In this document: piece by piece, positions 19,781 to 30,590 of the stretch
Position numbering within the stretch: position 1 is the first letter of the stretch
How the letters are laid out: each line of letters starts with the position of its first letter
Origin: Propioniciclava soli
Lineage (GTDB): Bacteria; Actinomycetota; Actinomycetes; Propionibacteriales; Propionibacteriaceae
Reading direction: 5' to 3'
NCBI RefSeq assembly: GCF_014858005.1
Contig: NZ_JACYOT010000004.1
Location: forward strand, 372,001 to 436,000
DNA length: 64,000 nucleotides
Notes under the pieces: model-generated
The model's input: only the letters and a program-made list of their open reading frames with translations
Told to the model about the DNA's origin: nothing
Database searches by the model: none
Made by a program: the position numbers and the translations under genes

Positions 19781-20854
19781 ATGGAACTCCGCAACGACGC
19801 ACAGTGGTCCCTGGTCGTGCCCACGTCGATGGGTGTCCGCATCACCCCCGAGAACCGGGCGGGCGTGCACAGCGCCGACCGGTTCTTCCTGCAGGCCACG
19901 AGTGCCGAGACCAACGTGGCGAGCGTCGTCTCCTACCTGGGGGAGCCCGCCAAGGTGCTCACGGCCTTCGTCGAGGGGTCGCCCATCGCGGCGCTGATCA
20001 AGGCCGACCTGCGCAAGCGGGGGATGGCGTACGAGGGTCCGGAGATCCCGCAGGGCGACGCCTGGGGCTACCGCCACCAGTTCAACATCGCGGACTCGGG
20101 CTTCGGCGGCCGCGCCCCGCGCGTGTGGAACGACCGCGCCGGTGAGGTGGGCCGCGAGCTCAGCGTCGACCAGTTCGACCTCGACCGCCTGTTCGGCGAC
20201 GAGGGGGTCAAGATCCTGCACCTGTCGGGTCTCATCGCCGCGCTCAGCCCGTCGACCTCGCAGTTCTGCGTCGAACTGGCCAAGGCGGCCAAGGCTCACG
20301 GCACGGTCGTGGCCATGGACCTCAACTACCGCGCCACCTTCTGGAAGGGTCGCGAGGAGGAGCTGTCCGCGGCGTTCCACACCATCGCCGAGAACTGCGA
20401 CATCCTCTACGGCAACGAGGAGGACTTCCAGCTCTGCCTCGGCATCGAAGGTCCGCAGGCCGGCGGTGAGTCGATCGACTCCGAGATCGACGAGTTCAAG
20501 GCGATGATCGGGCGCATCCAGGAGAAGTACCCGAACGCCCACTGGATCGGCACGTCCCTGCGCGAGGTCGTCTCCGCCAACCGCCACACGTGGGGCATCC
20601 TGCTGTGGAACGACGGCGAGTTCTACCTGGCGCCGCTGCGCGACATCGATGTGCTGGACCGCATCGGGGGCGGCGACGGCTCGGTGGGCGGCGTGCTCTA
20701 CGGAATCCTGCAGGGCTGGGACGTCGAGAAGTGCGCCCAGTTCGGCTGGGCCACCGGGGCGCTGGCCGCCACCTCGCTCTACGACTACGGCCAGCCGGCC
20801 GACGAGAAGCAGGTCTGGGATTTGTGGAAGGGGAACGCGCGCGTCCAGCGCTGA
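19781..20854 (+). CDS. PfkB family sugar kinase (2-keto-3-deoxygluconate kinase-like)
   Basis: 357 residues. The fold is ribokinase-like: an N-terminal substrate region (FFLQATSAETNVAS in place of the usual GGAxxNVA), a central FHLSGL-type strand (ILHLSGLIAALSP), MDLNYRATFW, and a C-terminal anion hole DRIGGGDGSVGG with the catalytic aspartate in GGGD. This arrangement fits KdgK-type enzymes that phosphorylate 2-keto-3-deoxygluconate with ATP, but the substrate is inferred. ATG at 19781 has GGAGAAG upstream. The next gene downstream encodes an Nramp-like carrier with its own promoter. Confidence 0.85.
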   Translation: MELRNDAQWSLVVPTSMGVRITPENRAGVHSADRFFLQATSAETNVASVVSYLGEPAKVLTAFVEGSPIAALIKADLRKRGMAYEGPEIPQGDAWGYRHQFNIADSGFGGRAPRVWNDRAGEVGRELSVDQFDLDRLFGDEGVKILHLSGLIAALSPSTSQFCVELAKAAKAHGTVVAMDLNYRATFWKGREEELSAAFHTIAENCDILYGNEEDFQLCLGIEGPQAGGESIDSEIDEFKAMIGRIQEKYPNAHWIGTSLREVVSANRHTWGILLWNDGEFYLAPLRDIDVLDRIGGGDGSVGGVLYGILQGWDVEKCAQFGWATGALAATSLYDYGQPADEKQVWDLWKGNARVQR

Positions 20855-20950
20855 CCTAGACGCGCCCTCGGGGGCCAGCCGTGTCCCCGGAGGGGTGATC
20901 CGGCATGCGGACGCCGGCGTCCCGGTTCGCGGGACGCCCGGCGGCCGTCC

Positions 20951-20956
20951 TAGCCT
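20951..20956 (+). promoter_or_regulatory. -10 box of the Nramp-like carrier gene
   Basis: TAGCCT ends 7 bases before ATG 20964, a leaderless arrangement. It supports ATG 20964 over earlier in-frame codons. Confidence 0.55.
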
Positions 20957-20963
20957 GAGGACC

Positions 20964-22256
20964 ATGCCCACCCAGCGACGCAGCTCCGGCGCGGCCGACA
21001 CCGCTCCCAACGCCTCCACCACGCCACCGCCCGCCCGGCACCGCCTTGCGACCCTCGGTCCCGGCATCCTCATGGCCTCGGCCGCGATCGGTGGCTCGCA
21101 CCTGGTGTCGTCGACGCAGGCCGGCGCGAACTTCGGCTGGCAGCTCTTTGGGCTGGTCATCATCGCCAACGTGATGAAGTACCCGTTCTTTCGGTTCGGA
21201 CCGCAGTACACGGCCGAGACCGGCAAGAGCCTCGTGGAGGGCTACGCCGACAAAGGCCGCGCCTATCTGTGGGTGTTCTTTGCGCTGTGCGCCGTGTCGT
21301 CGGTCGTGTCCACCGCCGGCGTGGCGCTGCTGGCCGCGTCCATCCTCGCCTTCGCCGTGCCGGCGAGCTGGGGCCTGGGCGTGCCGGTCCTCGCCGTCGT
21401 CGTCATCGGCTCGACGCTCGTGCTGCTCCTCACCGGCCGCTACCGCGCGCTCGACTGGATCAGCAAGCTGATCGTGACCGTCCTGGCGCTGGTGACGGTC
21501 GTGGCGGTCGTCTTCGCCGCCATGGCCGGTTCGCAGATGCAACCCGGCTTCGTCGAGCCGTCACCGTGGAACTTCGCCACGCTGGGCTTCCTCATCGCCC
21601 TGATGGGGTGGATGCCGGCGCCCATCGAGGTGTCTGCCCTCAACTCCTTGTGGATCAAGGCCAAGGTCCGCGACCGGGACGCCAACCCCAAGGACATCCT
21701 GTTCGACTTCAACGTCGGCTTCGTGACCTCCGCCGTTCTCGCGCTGTTCTTCGTCGCGCTCGGCGCGCTCGTCCAGTACGGCCGCGGCACCGAGATCTCG
21801 ACCGCCAGCGGCGCCTACATCGCCCAGCTCATCGCCATGTACGCCGCCACCATCGGGCCCTGGGCTGCCCCCATGATGACGCTGCTCGCCTTCTTCGTCA
21901 TGTACGGCACCACCATCACCGTCGTCGACGGCTACGCCCGCGCCAACGCCGAAGCGGTGCGCCTGCTGCGCGGGCGCCCGGCCATGTCGCGCGGCGAACT
22001 CAGCGCCTGGACGGTCGGCATCGCCCTGGTCGGCCTGGTCATCGTGCTCTTCATGGCGTCCTCGCTCGCGGCCATGCTGAACTTCGCGATGATCAGCGCG
22101 TTCGTCACCGCCCCGGTGTTTGCGTGGCTCAACTTCTCCCTGGTGCGCCGCGGTCGGCTCTCCGTGGCCATGCGCGTCCTGGCCTGGGCCGGGCTGGCGT
22201 TCCTCATCGGCTTCACCCTGCTCTTTGGCGCCAATCTTCTCGGGCTGGTGGGCTGA
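20964..22256 (+). CDS. Nramp-like transporter lacking canonical metal ligands
   Basis: 430 residues with about 11 hydrophobic segments. The N-terminal GPGILMASA and STQAGANFGW align with Nramp transmembrane helix 1. However, the metal-binding Asp-Pro-Gly-Asn is replaced by Gly-Gly-Ser-His (residues 43-46). In helix 6 the usual Met-Pro-His reads Met-Pro-Ala (M217 onward). True Nramp proteins carry Mn or Fe with protons. A protein missing the aspartate and asparagine ligands probably moves something else, or binds metal differently. The neighbouring kinase makes a sugar-acid link conceivable, but this is unproven. The start is set by the leaderless -10 box. It is convergent with the TPR protein gene, only two bases apart. 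Confidence 0.85.
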   Translation: MPTQRRSSGAADTAPNASTTPPPARHRLATLGPGILMASAAIGGSHLVSSTQAGANFGWQLFGLVIIANVMKYPFFRFGPQYTAETGKSLVEGYADKGRAYLWVFFALCAVSSVVSTAGVALLAASILAFAVPASWGLGVPVLAVVVIGSTLVLLLTGRYRALDWISKLIVTVLALVTVVAVVFAAMAGSQMQPGFVEPSPWNFATLGFLIALMGWMPAPIEVSALNSLWIKAKVRDRDANPKDILFDFNVGFVTSAVLALFFVALGALVQYGRGTEISTASGAYIAQLIAMYAATIGPWAAPMMTLLAFFVMYGTTITVVDGYARANAEAVRLLRGRPAMSRGELSAWTVGIALVGLVIVLFMASSLAAMLNFAMISAFVTAPVFAWLNFSLVRRGRLSVAMRVLAWAGLAFLIGFTLLFGANLLGLVG

Positions 22257-22258
22257 GG

Positions 22259-23386
22259 TCACTCCAAGAACTGCTGCCGCCGGAGCCGCCGCTTCACCAG
22301 GGGGACGCGGACCCAGCTGACGACCACGGCCGCGAACAGGAGGAGGAACCCCGCCGTCACGGCCACGAGACTCGGCGGTGTGCCCGAGCCCGACAGCCCT
22401 CCGACGGCCAGGATCACGCTCATCACCAGCCCGACACCCAGGCCGATCCACACGAGCAGCAACAGCGCGGCCCACGCGGCACCCAGCGGGTCGCGCCGCG
22501 CGTATTGGCGCAGGTAGCGCTCGCCCTGGTGGGGGAACTGCTGCCGGATGGGGCGCAGCCGCTTCCGCAGGATCGAGACCGCCCACGCGAGCAGGGCCGC
22601 GAACGCCACCGCCAGCAGCACCACCGCCAGCCATGGCGAGCCAGCGTCGCGCAGGAACAGCGATGACACGGCACCGAGCACCCACAGCGCGCCGAACGTC
22701 AACAGGTGGACGCGTTGGACCGCCGTGGTCAGCGCCTGGTCGAGCACGGTCAGGGGGAGCCGTGCCTGCGGGGCGCCGGCCAGGACGTTCGCCATGCCGC
22801 GCACCCCCTCGTCCCAGTTCCCCCGCTGCAACGACAGTGACGACAGGTTGTTCAGCGCCTCGATGTGCTGCGGATCGAGCTCCAACGCCGCGCGGTAGGC
22901 CTCGGCCGCCGCCGCCGGATTCTGCTCGTGGAGCACGTACCCGTATGAGAAGTGCGCATCGGGGTCGTCGGGGGCCAGGTTGAGACCCTGCTGCGCCGCC
23001 GCCAAGGCCTCCTTGCCCCGGCGGAGATCGATGAGGCTCTGGGCCCGCTGCTGGTGCGGGTCGCTCCACGCAGGGTCGGCCTCCGCCGCCGCCTCGAGGT
23101 AGGGCAGGGCCTCGCGGCCGCGGCCGGCCTCGCGCAGCGTCGAGCCGAGCATGAACAGCGCGGCCGGCCAGGCAGGCTCCTCCTGCACGGCCGACCGCGC
23201 GGCCTCGATCGCCTCCTGGCGGCGTCCGGCACTGGCGTGCGCCGAGGCGAGCAGCAGGTGGACGGGCGCGGCGGCGTCCGGGTGTTCGCCGAGCAGCCGG
23301 ATGAGCAGTTCCATCGCCTGGGCGTCGCGCTTCAGCGCGATCAGTTCTTGGGCCTTCTCGAGATCCCGCTCGTAGGTGTCGCTCAC
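22259..23386 (-). CDS. TPR protein with C-terminal membrane domain
   Basis: 375 residues. The first about 190 residues are helical TPR units (for example AYRAALELDPQHIEALNNL), and about 200-375 carry four hydrophobic segments with basic loops (RKRLRPIRQQF, VKRRLRRQQF). This gives a cytoplasmic repeat platform tied to the membrane. No enzyme motif is seen. The GTG start overlaps the stop of the AAA+ gene upstream (GTGA), so the two are translated together. The AAA+ protein also has a TPR-like N-terminus, so the pair probably forms a membrane-linked ATPase complex. Function unknown. Confidence 0.82.
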   Translation of the reverse strand: MSDTYERDLEKAQELIALKRDAQAMELLIRLLGEHPDAAAPVHLLLASAHASAGRRQEAIEAARSAVQEEPAWPAALFMLGSTLREAGRGREALPYLEAAAEADPAWSDPHQQRAQSLIDLRRGKEALAAAQQGLNLAPDDPDAHFSYGYVLHEQNPAAAAEAYRAALELDPQHIEALNNLSSLSLQRGNWDEGVRGMANVLAGAPQARLPLTVLDQALTTAVQRVHLLTFGALWVLGAVSSLFLRDAGSPWLAVVLLAVAFAALLAWAVSILRKRLRPIRQQFPHQGERYLRQYARRDPLGAAWAALLLLVWIGLGVGLVMSVILAVGGLSGSGTPPSLVAVTAGFLLLFAAVVVSWVRVPLVKRRLRRQQFLE

Positions 23387-24771
23387 AGCAGCCGGTTCTT
23401 CTTCATGTAGGCGCGCAGGTCGTCGTACTCGCCGCTGCGGTCGGAATACTCGACGACGTTGCGGGCGATGTCGAACCACGGGCCGGAGGACGGCCGCACC
23501 TGCTTGCGCGCGGCCTCCAGGTCGCGCATCGTGATGGGCCGCGCCGTGCCCCGGCGCACGCTGTCCATCATCACCGTCTCCGCGGCGCTCTCGCACAGGT
23601 GGGCGAGATCGGCGCCCGTGAAGCCCTCGGTGAGCCGGGCGAGCTTGCGGGCGTCGATGTTCTCGATCGGGCGCTTCGCGAGCAGGTTGGTCAGGATCGC
23701 CATCCGGGCCGGTTCGTCCGGGGGCAACACCAACAGCGTGCGATCGAGGCGTCCGGGACGCCGCAGCGCCGGGTCCACATCCCACGGGGTGTTGGTGGCG
23801 GCCAACACGTACAGGCCCTCGTTGTCGCTGCCGATACCGTCCATCTCCTGCAGCAACTGGTTCACCACACCCCGCGTCGCGGTGTTGCGCGTGAGGCTGC
23901 GCTTGGCGCCGATCGCGTCCAGCTCATCGAGGAACACCACGCAGGGCGTCCGCAACCGGGCCGCCTCGAAGAGCCCGTGCAGGTTGCCCTCGGAGTTTCC
24001 GACGTACATGTCGAGCACGTCGGTGAGCGTCACGTTCAGGAAGCGCGCACGCATCTCACCGGCGATCGCGCGCGCGATGAACGTCTTGCCGCACCCCGGC
24101 GGCCCGTACAGCAGCATGCCGCCGCGCAGGCTCTTGCCGTAGAGCGCGCGCATCTCCGGGTTGCGCATCGGCGCGAGGAACGACACCTGCAGGCGTTCCT
24201 TCACGTCGGTCAGGCCACCCACGTCGTCCAGCGTCACCCCAGGGTTCTCGATCTCCCAGAGGTCGGACGCCTCGGGCTCGCCCTCGTCGGTGAGGATGGG
24301 GTCGTCGTCGTCCTCGTCGCTGTCGATGAAGCCCGGCGGCGTGGGCCGCCGGAACTGTTCCTCGGCCTGCGACCAGTCGAAGCCGGACGCCGGGGCCGGC
24401 TCGTCGTCAGGCTGCGACGAGTCCGCCGATTCGGCCCCGGCCGGGGGCACCGGCGCACCCGGCGGCGTCGTGGGGGCCGTGGGCAAACCCGACGGGGTTG
24501 AGGGCTGCGGCTGAGCATCCGATGGCGGAGTGCTGGAGGTGTCGGGGGACGGGTGGGGGGCAGGCCCCGGCTGGGCGCCCAGGGCCCGTCCCATGAGGGC
24601 GCGGGCCTGCTCGTTGCCCGGGTCGGCCTGCAGCGCCACGGCGCAGTGGCTGACCGCCTCGCCGCCACGGCCGTCCATCACGAGCAGCTCAGCCACATGC
24701 AGCCGGAGGGGTAGATCGTCCGGGGCTGCGGCCAGCGCGCGCAGGAGCGATTCGATCAGCGGGTTCGTCAC
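23383..24771 (-). CDS. AAA+ ATPase with N-terminal TPR-like region
   Basis: 462 residues. About 1-65 form a TPR-like helical pair ([20 protein letters not shown]), 66-170 are a Pro/Ser/Asp-rich linker, and 175-440 form an AAA domain of the FtsH/Cdc48/proteasomal class. Motifs: Walker A GPPGCGKT (K near 229), Walker [10 protein letters not shown], pore-like [11 protein letters not shown], and sensor and arginine-finger region [18 protein letters not shown]. No protease domain follows, so it probably remodels or unfolds partners rather than degrading them. GTG 24771 follows a -10 box by six bases. It overlaps the TPR membrane protein gene by four bases. Substrate unknown. Confidence 0.88.
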   Translation of the reverse strand: MTNPLIESLLRALAAAPDDLPLRLHVAELLVMDGRGGEAVSHCAVALQADPGNEQARALMGRALGAQPGPAPHPSPDTSSTPPSDAQPQPSTPSGLPTAPTTPPGAPVPPAGAESADSSQPDDEPAPASGFDWSQAEEQFRRPTPPGFIDSDEDDDDPILTDEGEPEASDLWEIENPGVTLDDVGGLTDVKERLQVSFLAPMRNPEMRALYGKSLRGGMLLYGPPGCGKTFIARAIAGEMRARFLNVTLTDVLDMYVGNSEGNLHGLFEAARLRTPCVVFLDELDAIGAKRSLTRNTATRGVVNQLLQEMDGIGSDNEGLYVLAATNTPWDVDPALRRPGRLDRTLLVLPPDEPARMAILTNLLAKRPIENIDARKLARLTEGFTGADLAHLCESAAETVMMDSVRRGTARPITMRDLEAARKQVRPSSGPWFDIARNVVEYSDRSGEYDDLRAYMKKNRLL

Positions 24772-24777
24772 GCGAGC

Positions 24778-24783
24778 ATACTA
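24778..24783 (-). promoter_or_regulatory. -10 box of the AAA+ ATPase gene
   Basis: TAGTAT on the minus strand ends 6 bases before the GTG at 24771, predicting a leaderless transcript. Confidence 0.55.
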
Positions 24784-24847
24784 GGGGGACGCTCTGACAT
24801 CGTCAGCGGTCCGCCCCGCACCAAGGCCGCCGCCTTCCTCCCGGGCC

Positions 24848-24933
24848 GTCGAGAACGCGGGGTTGTGCATGGGTTGTCGACGCCGACGGGCCGTTCTGCG
24901 TCGAGAAGGGCTTCGTGTGCATGGGTTGTCGAC
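24848..24933. repeat. 52 bp repeat family, copy at 24.9 kb (1.6 units)
   Basis: Two units spaced exactly 52 bases apart, each running from GTCGAGAA to TGCATGGGTTGTCGAC. Related to the units at 62404-62548 and 44403-44436. It fills most of the spacer between the AAA+ gene promoter and the end of the TIGR03085-type gene. Confidence 0.65.
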
Positions 24934-24966
24934 GACGGCGCGTGGCGCCGCGCTGGCCCGTCCGGC

Positions 24967-25599
24967 TCAGAAGCCCTGGTGCGTCGAGGTCAGCTTGGCG
25001 ACCGTCGCGGGTTCGCCGATGAGCTCGACGTCGGCGTCCGCCATGCGCCCGAAGGCGAACAGCAGCAGCTCCGACGGCTTGCCGGCCACGGTGACGGTGC
25101 TGGAACCGGGCTTCACGCGCAGGGTCTCCGGCACATCGGTGCGCTCGAAGACGATGCCGCAGGTGGCGTCCCGCATCAGGGGCTTGGCCATCTTCTCCAG
25201 GGAGGCGGCGACGTACCCCTCGAACTCCGACCCCAGGTCGCGCGGGGGCAGCCCGGCGGGTCGGCGGACGTCCTCGGTGTGCACGAAGAACTCCCCGGTG
25301 TTCGCCAGCTCGTCCAGCCCCGGAATCGCGAACACCGACGCCAGCCCCGGGCCGCGGCGGATGCGCTCGACGAGTTCGGCGAACGTCCAGCGCGAGCGGA
25401 CGGCGTCGCTGCGCGCCTCGGTCACCCCCGCGAGCGGCTTGATGAACGCGCCGGAGACGGCCAGGGGGTCGTTCTCGCGGATCCACACGTGCACCGCCAG
25501 GTCGTGGGCGTCCCAGCCTTCGCACAGGGTGGGCGATTCCGGCCCCGCCTCGAGCAGCGCGTCACACAGTGCCTTGCGTTCGTCCTTGGCGAATCCCAT
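24967..25599 (-). CDS. TIGR03085-type DinB/maleylpyruvate isomerase-like protein
   Basis: 210 residues. The front half ([20 protein letters not shown] then [19 protein letters not shown]) matches the four-helix metal-binding DinB-like domain of the actinobacterial TIGR03085 family. EGW..HDL..H and the later [12 protein letters not shown] supply histidine and acidic ligands. Relatives use mycothiol or other thiols as cofactor, but no reaction is established for this subgroup. ATG 25599 follows a -10 box by six bases. Divergent from the hisI-trp operon. Confidence 0.85.
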   Translation of the reverse strand: MGFAKDERKALCDALLEAGPESPTLCEGWDAHDLAVHVWIRENDPLAVSGAFIKPLAGVTEARSDAVRSRWTFAELVERIRRGPGLASVFAIPGLDELANTGEFFVHTEDVRRPAGLPPRDLGSEFEGYVAASLEKMAKPLMRDATCGIVFERTDVPETLRVKPGSSTVTVAGKPSELLLFAFGRMADADVELIGEPATVAKLTSTHQGF

Positions 25600-25605
25600 G
25601 ACGGC

Positions 25606-25611
25606 AGCCTA
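25606..25611 (-). promoter_or_regulatory. -10 box of the TIGR03085-type gene
   Basis: TAGGCT on the minus strand ends 6 bases before ATG 25599. Confidence 0.55.
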
Positions 25612-25637
25612 GTCGCAGCCGTGTCAGTGCGGCGTGG

Positions 25638-25643
25638 AACAAT
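25638..25643 (+). promoter_or_regulatory. candidate -10 box of the hisI-trp operon
   Basis: AACAAT ends 7 bases before ATG 25651. It is weaker than its neighbours' boxes but has the same spacing. The two divergent -10 boxes are about 26 bases apart. Confidence 0.35.
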
Positions 25644-25650
25644 GCAGACC

Positions 25651-26004
25651 ATGCCCATGACCCTCGCCCCCGCCATCGCTGGGCGCCTCAAGCGCAACGG
25701 CGACGGGCTCGTCGCCGCGGTCGTTCAGGACGCCGGCAGCGGCGCCGTCCTGATGCAGGCCTGGATGGACGACGAGGCGCTGGCCCGCACCCTGGCCACG
25801 CGCGAGGCGACCTACTGGTCGCGCTCGCGGCAGGAGCTGTGGGTGAAGGGCGCCACCAGCGGCCACACCCAGCACGTGCGCAGCGTCCGGCTCGACTGCG
25901 ACGGCGACACCGTGCTGCTCGTCGTCGACCAGCTCGGCGGCGCGTGCCACACCGGTGACGCCACCTGTTTCGACGCCGACCTGCTCCTGGGAGACGACGC
26001 ATGA
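25651..26004 (+). CDS. hisI: phosphoribosyl-AMP cyclohydrolase HisI
   Basis: 117 residues. Opens the adenine ring of phosphoribosyl-AMP in histidine synthesis; zinc- and magnesium-dependent. Motifs: [41 protein letters not shown], and the zinc-binding [11 protein letters not shown]. There is no HisE fusion. Three nearby ATGs are possible (25642, 25651, 25657); 25651 is preferred from spacing to the -10 box. It overlaps trpE by four bases, joining the histidine and tryptophan pathways in one transcript, an order common in Actinobacteria. Confidence 0.95.
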   Translation: MPMTLAPAIAGRLKRNGDGLVAAVVQDAGSGAVLMQAWMDDEALARTLATREATYWSRSRQELWVKGATSGHTQHVRSVRLDCDGDTVLLVVDQLGGACHTGDATCFDADLLLGDDA

Positions 26005-27524
26005 CCACCACGCCCGAGCTCGCGATCACCCCGGACGCCGCCGGCTTCGCGGCCGCGGCGGCCCAGGAAGGTCGGCGCGTCGTCAGCGTCTGGGCCAAGC
26101 TGCTCGCCGACGACATCACCCCCGTCGGCCTCTACCACCACCTGTGCGGCACGCGGACCAACACCTTCTTGTTCGAGTCGGCCGAGGCCGGCGTGTGGGC
26201 GCGCTGGTCGATCGTCGGGGTCAACGCGACCTCGGTGCTCTCCGAGCGGGACGGGCGCGCCCACTGGGACGGCCGCGCGCTCGCCCACTTGCCCGCGGGC
26301 GGCGACCCGCTGGAGGCCTTGGCCGCGACCCTGGCGCACCTCCACACCCCCCGCGACGAGGCCCTGCCGCCGATCGCGTCCGGCATGGTGGGCTACCTCG
26401 GCTACGACGTCGTCCGCCGCCTGGAGAAGCTGCCGGACGCCAACCCCGACGACCTCGGCATCCCTGAGATGGTGATGATGCTGGCGGCCGACGTGGCGGT
26501 GCTCGACCACCACACCGGCGAGGTGTGGCTCATCGCCAACGCGGTCAACTACGACGACACCGGCGAGCGCATCGACGAGGCCTATGCGGACGCCGTCGCG
26601 CGCGTCGAGGCGATGGCGGCCCGGCTCGCCGAGCCGATGGCGACCCTGGCATCGCTGCCGGCGCCGGAGGCGTCCGGGCACGCCGTCGAACGGCAACGCA
26701 CCCAGCCCGAGTTCGAGGCGGCCGTGCGCGCGGCGGTGGAGGACATCAAGGCCGGCGAGGCGTTCCAGATCGTCGTGAGCCAGCGCTTCGAGGCGCCCTG
26801 CGACGCCGACCCGCTCGACGTCTACCGCGTCCTGCGCGTCACCAACCCCAGCCCCTACCTGTATCTCCTGCGCCTGGACGCCCTCGCGATCGTCGGCTCC
26901 AGCCCCGAGGCCCTCGTCACGGTCTCGGACGCCCACGTCCTCACCCATCCCATCGCCGGCAGCCAGCCCCGCGGAGCCACGCCTGAGAAGGACGCCGCGC
27001 TGGAGGCCCACCTGCTCGCCGACCCCAAGGAGCGCGCCGAGCACCTCATGCTCGTCGACCTCGGCCGCAACGACCTCGGCCGGGTCTGCGTGCCGGGCAC
27101 GGTCACGGTGGTGGAGTTCATGAAGGTGCGCAAGTACAGCCACATCCAGCACCTCGAGTCGACCGTCGTGGGCACCCTGGCCCCCGAGCGGACGGCGCTG
27201 GACGCCACCCTCGCCTGCTTCCCGGCCGGCACGCTCTCCGGGGCGCCGAAGGTGCGCGCCATGGAGATCATCGACCGGCTGGAGGTCTCCCGGCGGGGGC
27301 TCTACGGCGGCGTCGTCGGCTACTTCGACTTCGCGGGCAACTCCGATGTCGCGATCGCGATCCGCACCGCCGTGCTCAAGGACGGGCGGGCCTACGTCCA
27401 GGCGGGCGGCGGCATCGTGGCCGACTCGGTGCCGGCGTCCGAAGATCTCGAGTCCCGCAACAAGGCCGCCGCCGCGCTCCGGGCCGTCACGGTGGCGTCC
27501 GGCCTGCGGCGGCTGGCGCGGTGA
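26001..27524 (+). CDS. trpE: anthranilate synthase component I TrpE
   Basis: 507 residues. Converts chorismate to anthranilate, using ammonia from a TrpG partner that is not in this window. The N-terminal domain carries FLFESAEAG, the position of the Trp-sensing LLES motif. The C-terminal chorismate-binding domain has [27 protein letters not shown] and [18 protein letters not shown]. Complete and full length. The ATG overlaps the hisI stop. Confidence 0.96.
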   Translation: MTTTPELAITPDAAGFAAAAAQEGRRVVSVWAKLLADDITPVGLYHHLCGTRTNTFLFESAEAGVWARWSIVGVNATSVLSERDGRAHWDGRALAHLPAGGDPLEALAATLAHLHTPRDEALPPIASGMVGYLGYDVVRRLEKLPDANPDDLGIPEMVMMLAADVAVLDHHTGEVWLIANAVNYDDTGERIDEAYADAVARVEAMAARLAEPMATLASLPAPEASGHAVERQRTQPEFEAAVRAAVEDIKAGEAFQIVVSQRFEAPCDADPLDVYRVLRVTNPSPYLYLLRLDALAIVGSSPEALVTVSDAHVLTHPIAGSQPRGATPEKDAALEAHLLADPKERAEHLMLVDLGRNDLGRVCVPGTVTVVEFMKVRKYSHIQHLESTVVGTLAPERTALDATLACFPAGTLSGAPKVRAMEIIDRLEVSRRGLYGGVVGYFDFAGNSDVAIAIRTAVLKDGRAYVQAGGGIVADSVPASEDLESRNKAAAALRAVTVASGLRRLAR

Positions 27525-27528
27525 CGCG

Positions 27529-28086
27529 ATGAGGTTTACGCCGCGTCCGGCCCTGGCGCTCTGCCTGGTGGCCGCGTTCGGCGTCGCGCTCGCCCCGTGG
27601 TGGACCCTGGAGTGGCAGGGGGCCGTCGGCTCGGGGACGGCCGCCATCGACGGGGCGACCGGCACCGGCGGCCTGGCCCAGGTGCTCGTCGTCGCGGCGG
27701 CCGGCGGCCTGTTGCTCACGCTCACGCTGCGCCAGGCCGGTCGCCGCGTGGTCGGCGTCCTGCTCGGGCTGTTGTGCGCCGGGATCGCCGCGGTCGGGAT
27801 CGCGGCGTTCAGCCCGGACGCCGCCCGCTTGGCCGCGACCCAACCGGCCGCGACCCTGGCCACCGACGTCACCGCCACGGCCACCGTCTGGCCGGGAGTC
27901 GCCGCCGCCCTCGGGGTGTTCGGCGTGGTGGCGGCGGGGTGGCTCGTCGCCCGCCCGATGGCCGCGCGGCGGCGTCCGGATCACGAAGCGCCGTCGCTGG
28001 AGGTGGCGGATTCGCAGGCTTCTTGGAAAGCTATGGACTCAGGGATCGACCCGACCCAGGATGGACCCGGACAGGAGCACTCATGA
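27529..28086 (+). CDS. Trp operon-associated membrane protein (TIGR02234 type)
   Basis: 185 residues with four hydrophobic segments. The N-terminal LALCLVAAFGVALAPWWTLEW and the position directly after trpE fit the actinobacterial tryptophan-biosynthesis-associated membrane protein family. Its role is unknown; transport or regulation has been supposed from context. ATG 27529 lies four bases after the trpE stop. The stop overlaps the start of the next gene. Confidence 0.85.
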   Translation: MRFTPRPALALCLVAAFGVALAPWWTLEWQGAVGSGTAAIDGATGTGGLAQVLVVAAAGGLLLTLTLRQAGRRVVGVLLGLLCAGIAAVGIAAFSPDAARLAATQPAATLATDVTATATVWPGVAAALGVFGVVAAGWLVARPMAARRRPDHEAPSLEVADSQASWKAMDSGIDPTQDGPGQEHS

Positions 28087-28349
28087 GCGACACCGACCAG
28101 AAGGCCGCCGACCGTCGCCAGGCCGCGAACGGGGACCTGGACGAGCGGGTCGAGTACGGCCACCACGGCAAGACGCCTGCGGCGTGGACCGGCTCGGCGA
28201 TCGCCGCCGTCGGTGCCATCGTGGCTGCCGTGGGATTCGTGCTGCCCGGCATCAACTGGTGGGTCATCGGCGCCGGACTCGCCCTCATGCTGGTCGCGCC
28301 CATCGTCGGCGCGATCCTGCGCTCGATGGGCTACGGGCAGCGCATCTGA
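28083..28349 (+). CDS. HGxxPAAW-motif membrane protein
   Basis: 88 residues. The naming motif is HGKTPAAW at about residues 29-36, followed by two hydrophobic segments. This small protein is found in actinobacterial trp operons and its function is unknown. The ATG overlaps the stop of the preceding membrane protein gene, so the two are probably coupled. Confidence 0.9.
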   Translation: MSDTDQKAADRRQAANGDLDERVEYGHHGKTPAAWTGSAIAAVGAIVAAVGFVLPGINWWVIGAGLALMLVAPIVGAILRSMGYGQRI

Positions 28350-28398
28350 CGCGTCGCGCGCCGCCACGGCGCGCGCGGGGGTAGGAGAGACAGAACAC

Positions 28399-29196
28399 AT
28401 GGGTGTCCTCGACGACATCGTGGTGGGCGTGCGCGAGGACCTTGCCGCACGGCAGGCCGTGCGTCCGCTCGGCGAGTTGACCGACGTGGTGGCGGCGCTG
28501 CCGCCGACGCAGCCGGTGCTGCCGGTGTTCCGCGCGCCCGGGCTCGGCGTCATCGCCGAGGTGAAGCGCAGCTCGCCGTCCAAGGGGGCGCTGGCCGACA
28601 TTCCCGATCCCGCTGCCCTGGCCCGCGCCTACGCGGCCGGGGGAGCCAGCGCGATCAGCGTGCTCACGGAGCGGCGTCGCTTCGGTGGCTCGCTGGAGGA
28701 TCTCGTCGCCGTCCGTGCCGCGGTGCCCACCCCGCTGCTGCGCAAGGACTTCATCGTGACCCCCTACCAGCTCTGGGAGGCCCGGGCCGCCGGCGCCGAC
28801 CTGGTGCTGCTCATCGTTGCCGCGCTGACCGACGCCGAGCTGGCCGAGCTGTCGGCGCTGGCGTCCGAGCTGGGCCTGACCACCCTGGTGGAGGTGCACA
28901 CCGAGGAGGAGACGCGCCGCGCCGTCGCGTCCGGCGCCCCGCTGATCGGTGTCAACAACCGCAACCTGCAGACGCTGGACGTCGACCTCGCGCAGTTCGA
29001 GCGGCTCGCCGGCCTCATCCCCGACGACCGCGTGAAGGTGGCCGAATCCGGCATCGGCAACGTCGCGGACGTCGAGCGCGTGGCCGCCGCGGGTGCCGAC
29101 GTGATTCTCGTCGGCGAGGCCCTGGTGCGCCACGGCGACCCGGCGGCATCGGTTGCCGACTTCATCGCGGCGGGCACCGCCGCGCAACCGCGGTGA
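28399..29196 (+). CDS. trpC: indole-3-glycerol-phosphate synthase TrpC
   Basis: 265 residues, monofunctional. Closes the indole ring from the carboxyphenylamino-deoxyribulose phosphate intermediate. Motifs: [45 protein letters not shown] and VAESGIG, all in a TIM barrel. The ATG has AGGAGA upstream. Part of the hisI-trp transcript; no trpD or trpF is adjacent. Confidence 0.96.
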   Translation: MGVLDDIVVGVREDLAARQAVRPLGELTDVVAALPPTQPVLPVFRAPGLGVIAEVKRSSPSKGALADIPDPAALARAYAAGGASAISVLTERRRFGGSLEDLVAVRAAVPTPLLRKDFIVTPYQLWEARAAGADLVLLIVAALTDAELAELSALASELGLTTLVEVHTEEETRRAVASGAPLIGVNNRNLQTLDVDLAQFERLAGLIPDDRVKVAESGIGNVADVERVAAAGADVILVGEALVRHGDPAASVADFIAAGTAAQPR

Positions 29197-29225
29197 CGCA
29201 CGTCACCGCCCGAGGAAGGACACGC

Positions 29226-30589
<1,364 letters not shown>

Positions 30590-30590
<1 letters not shown>

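Noticed and set aside
25600-25650. Trp attenuator or leader peptide before hisI-trp
   Set aside because: Only about 50 bases separate the divergent starts, there is no Trp codon run, and hisI-trpE overlap leaves no room for a leader inside the operon.
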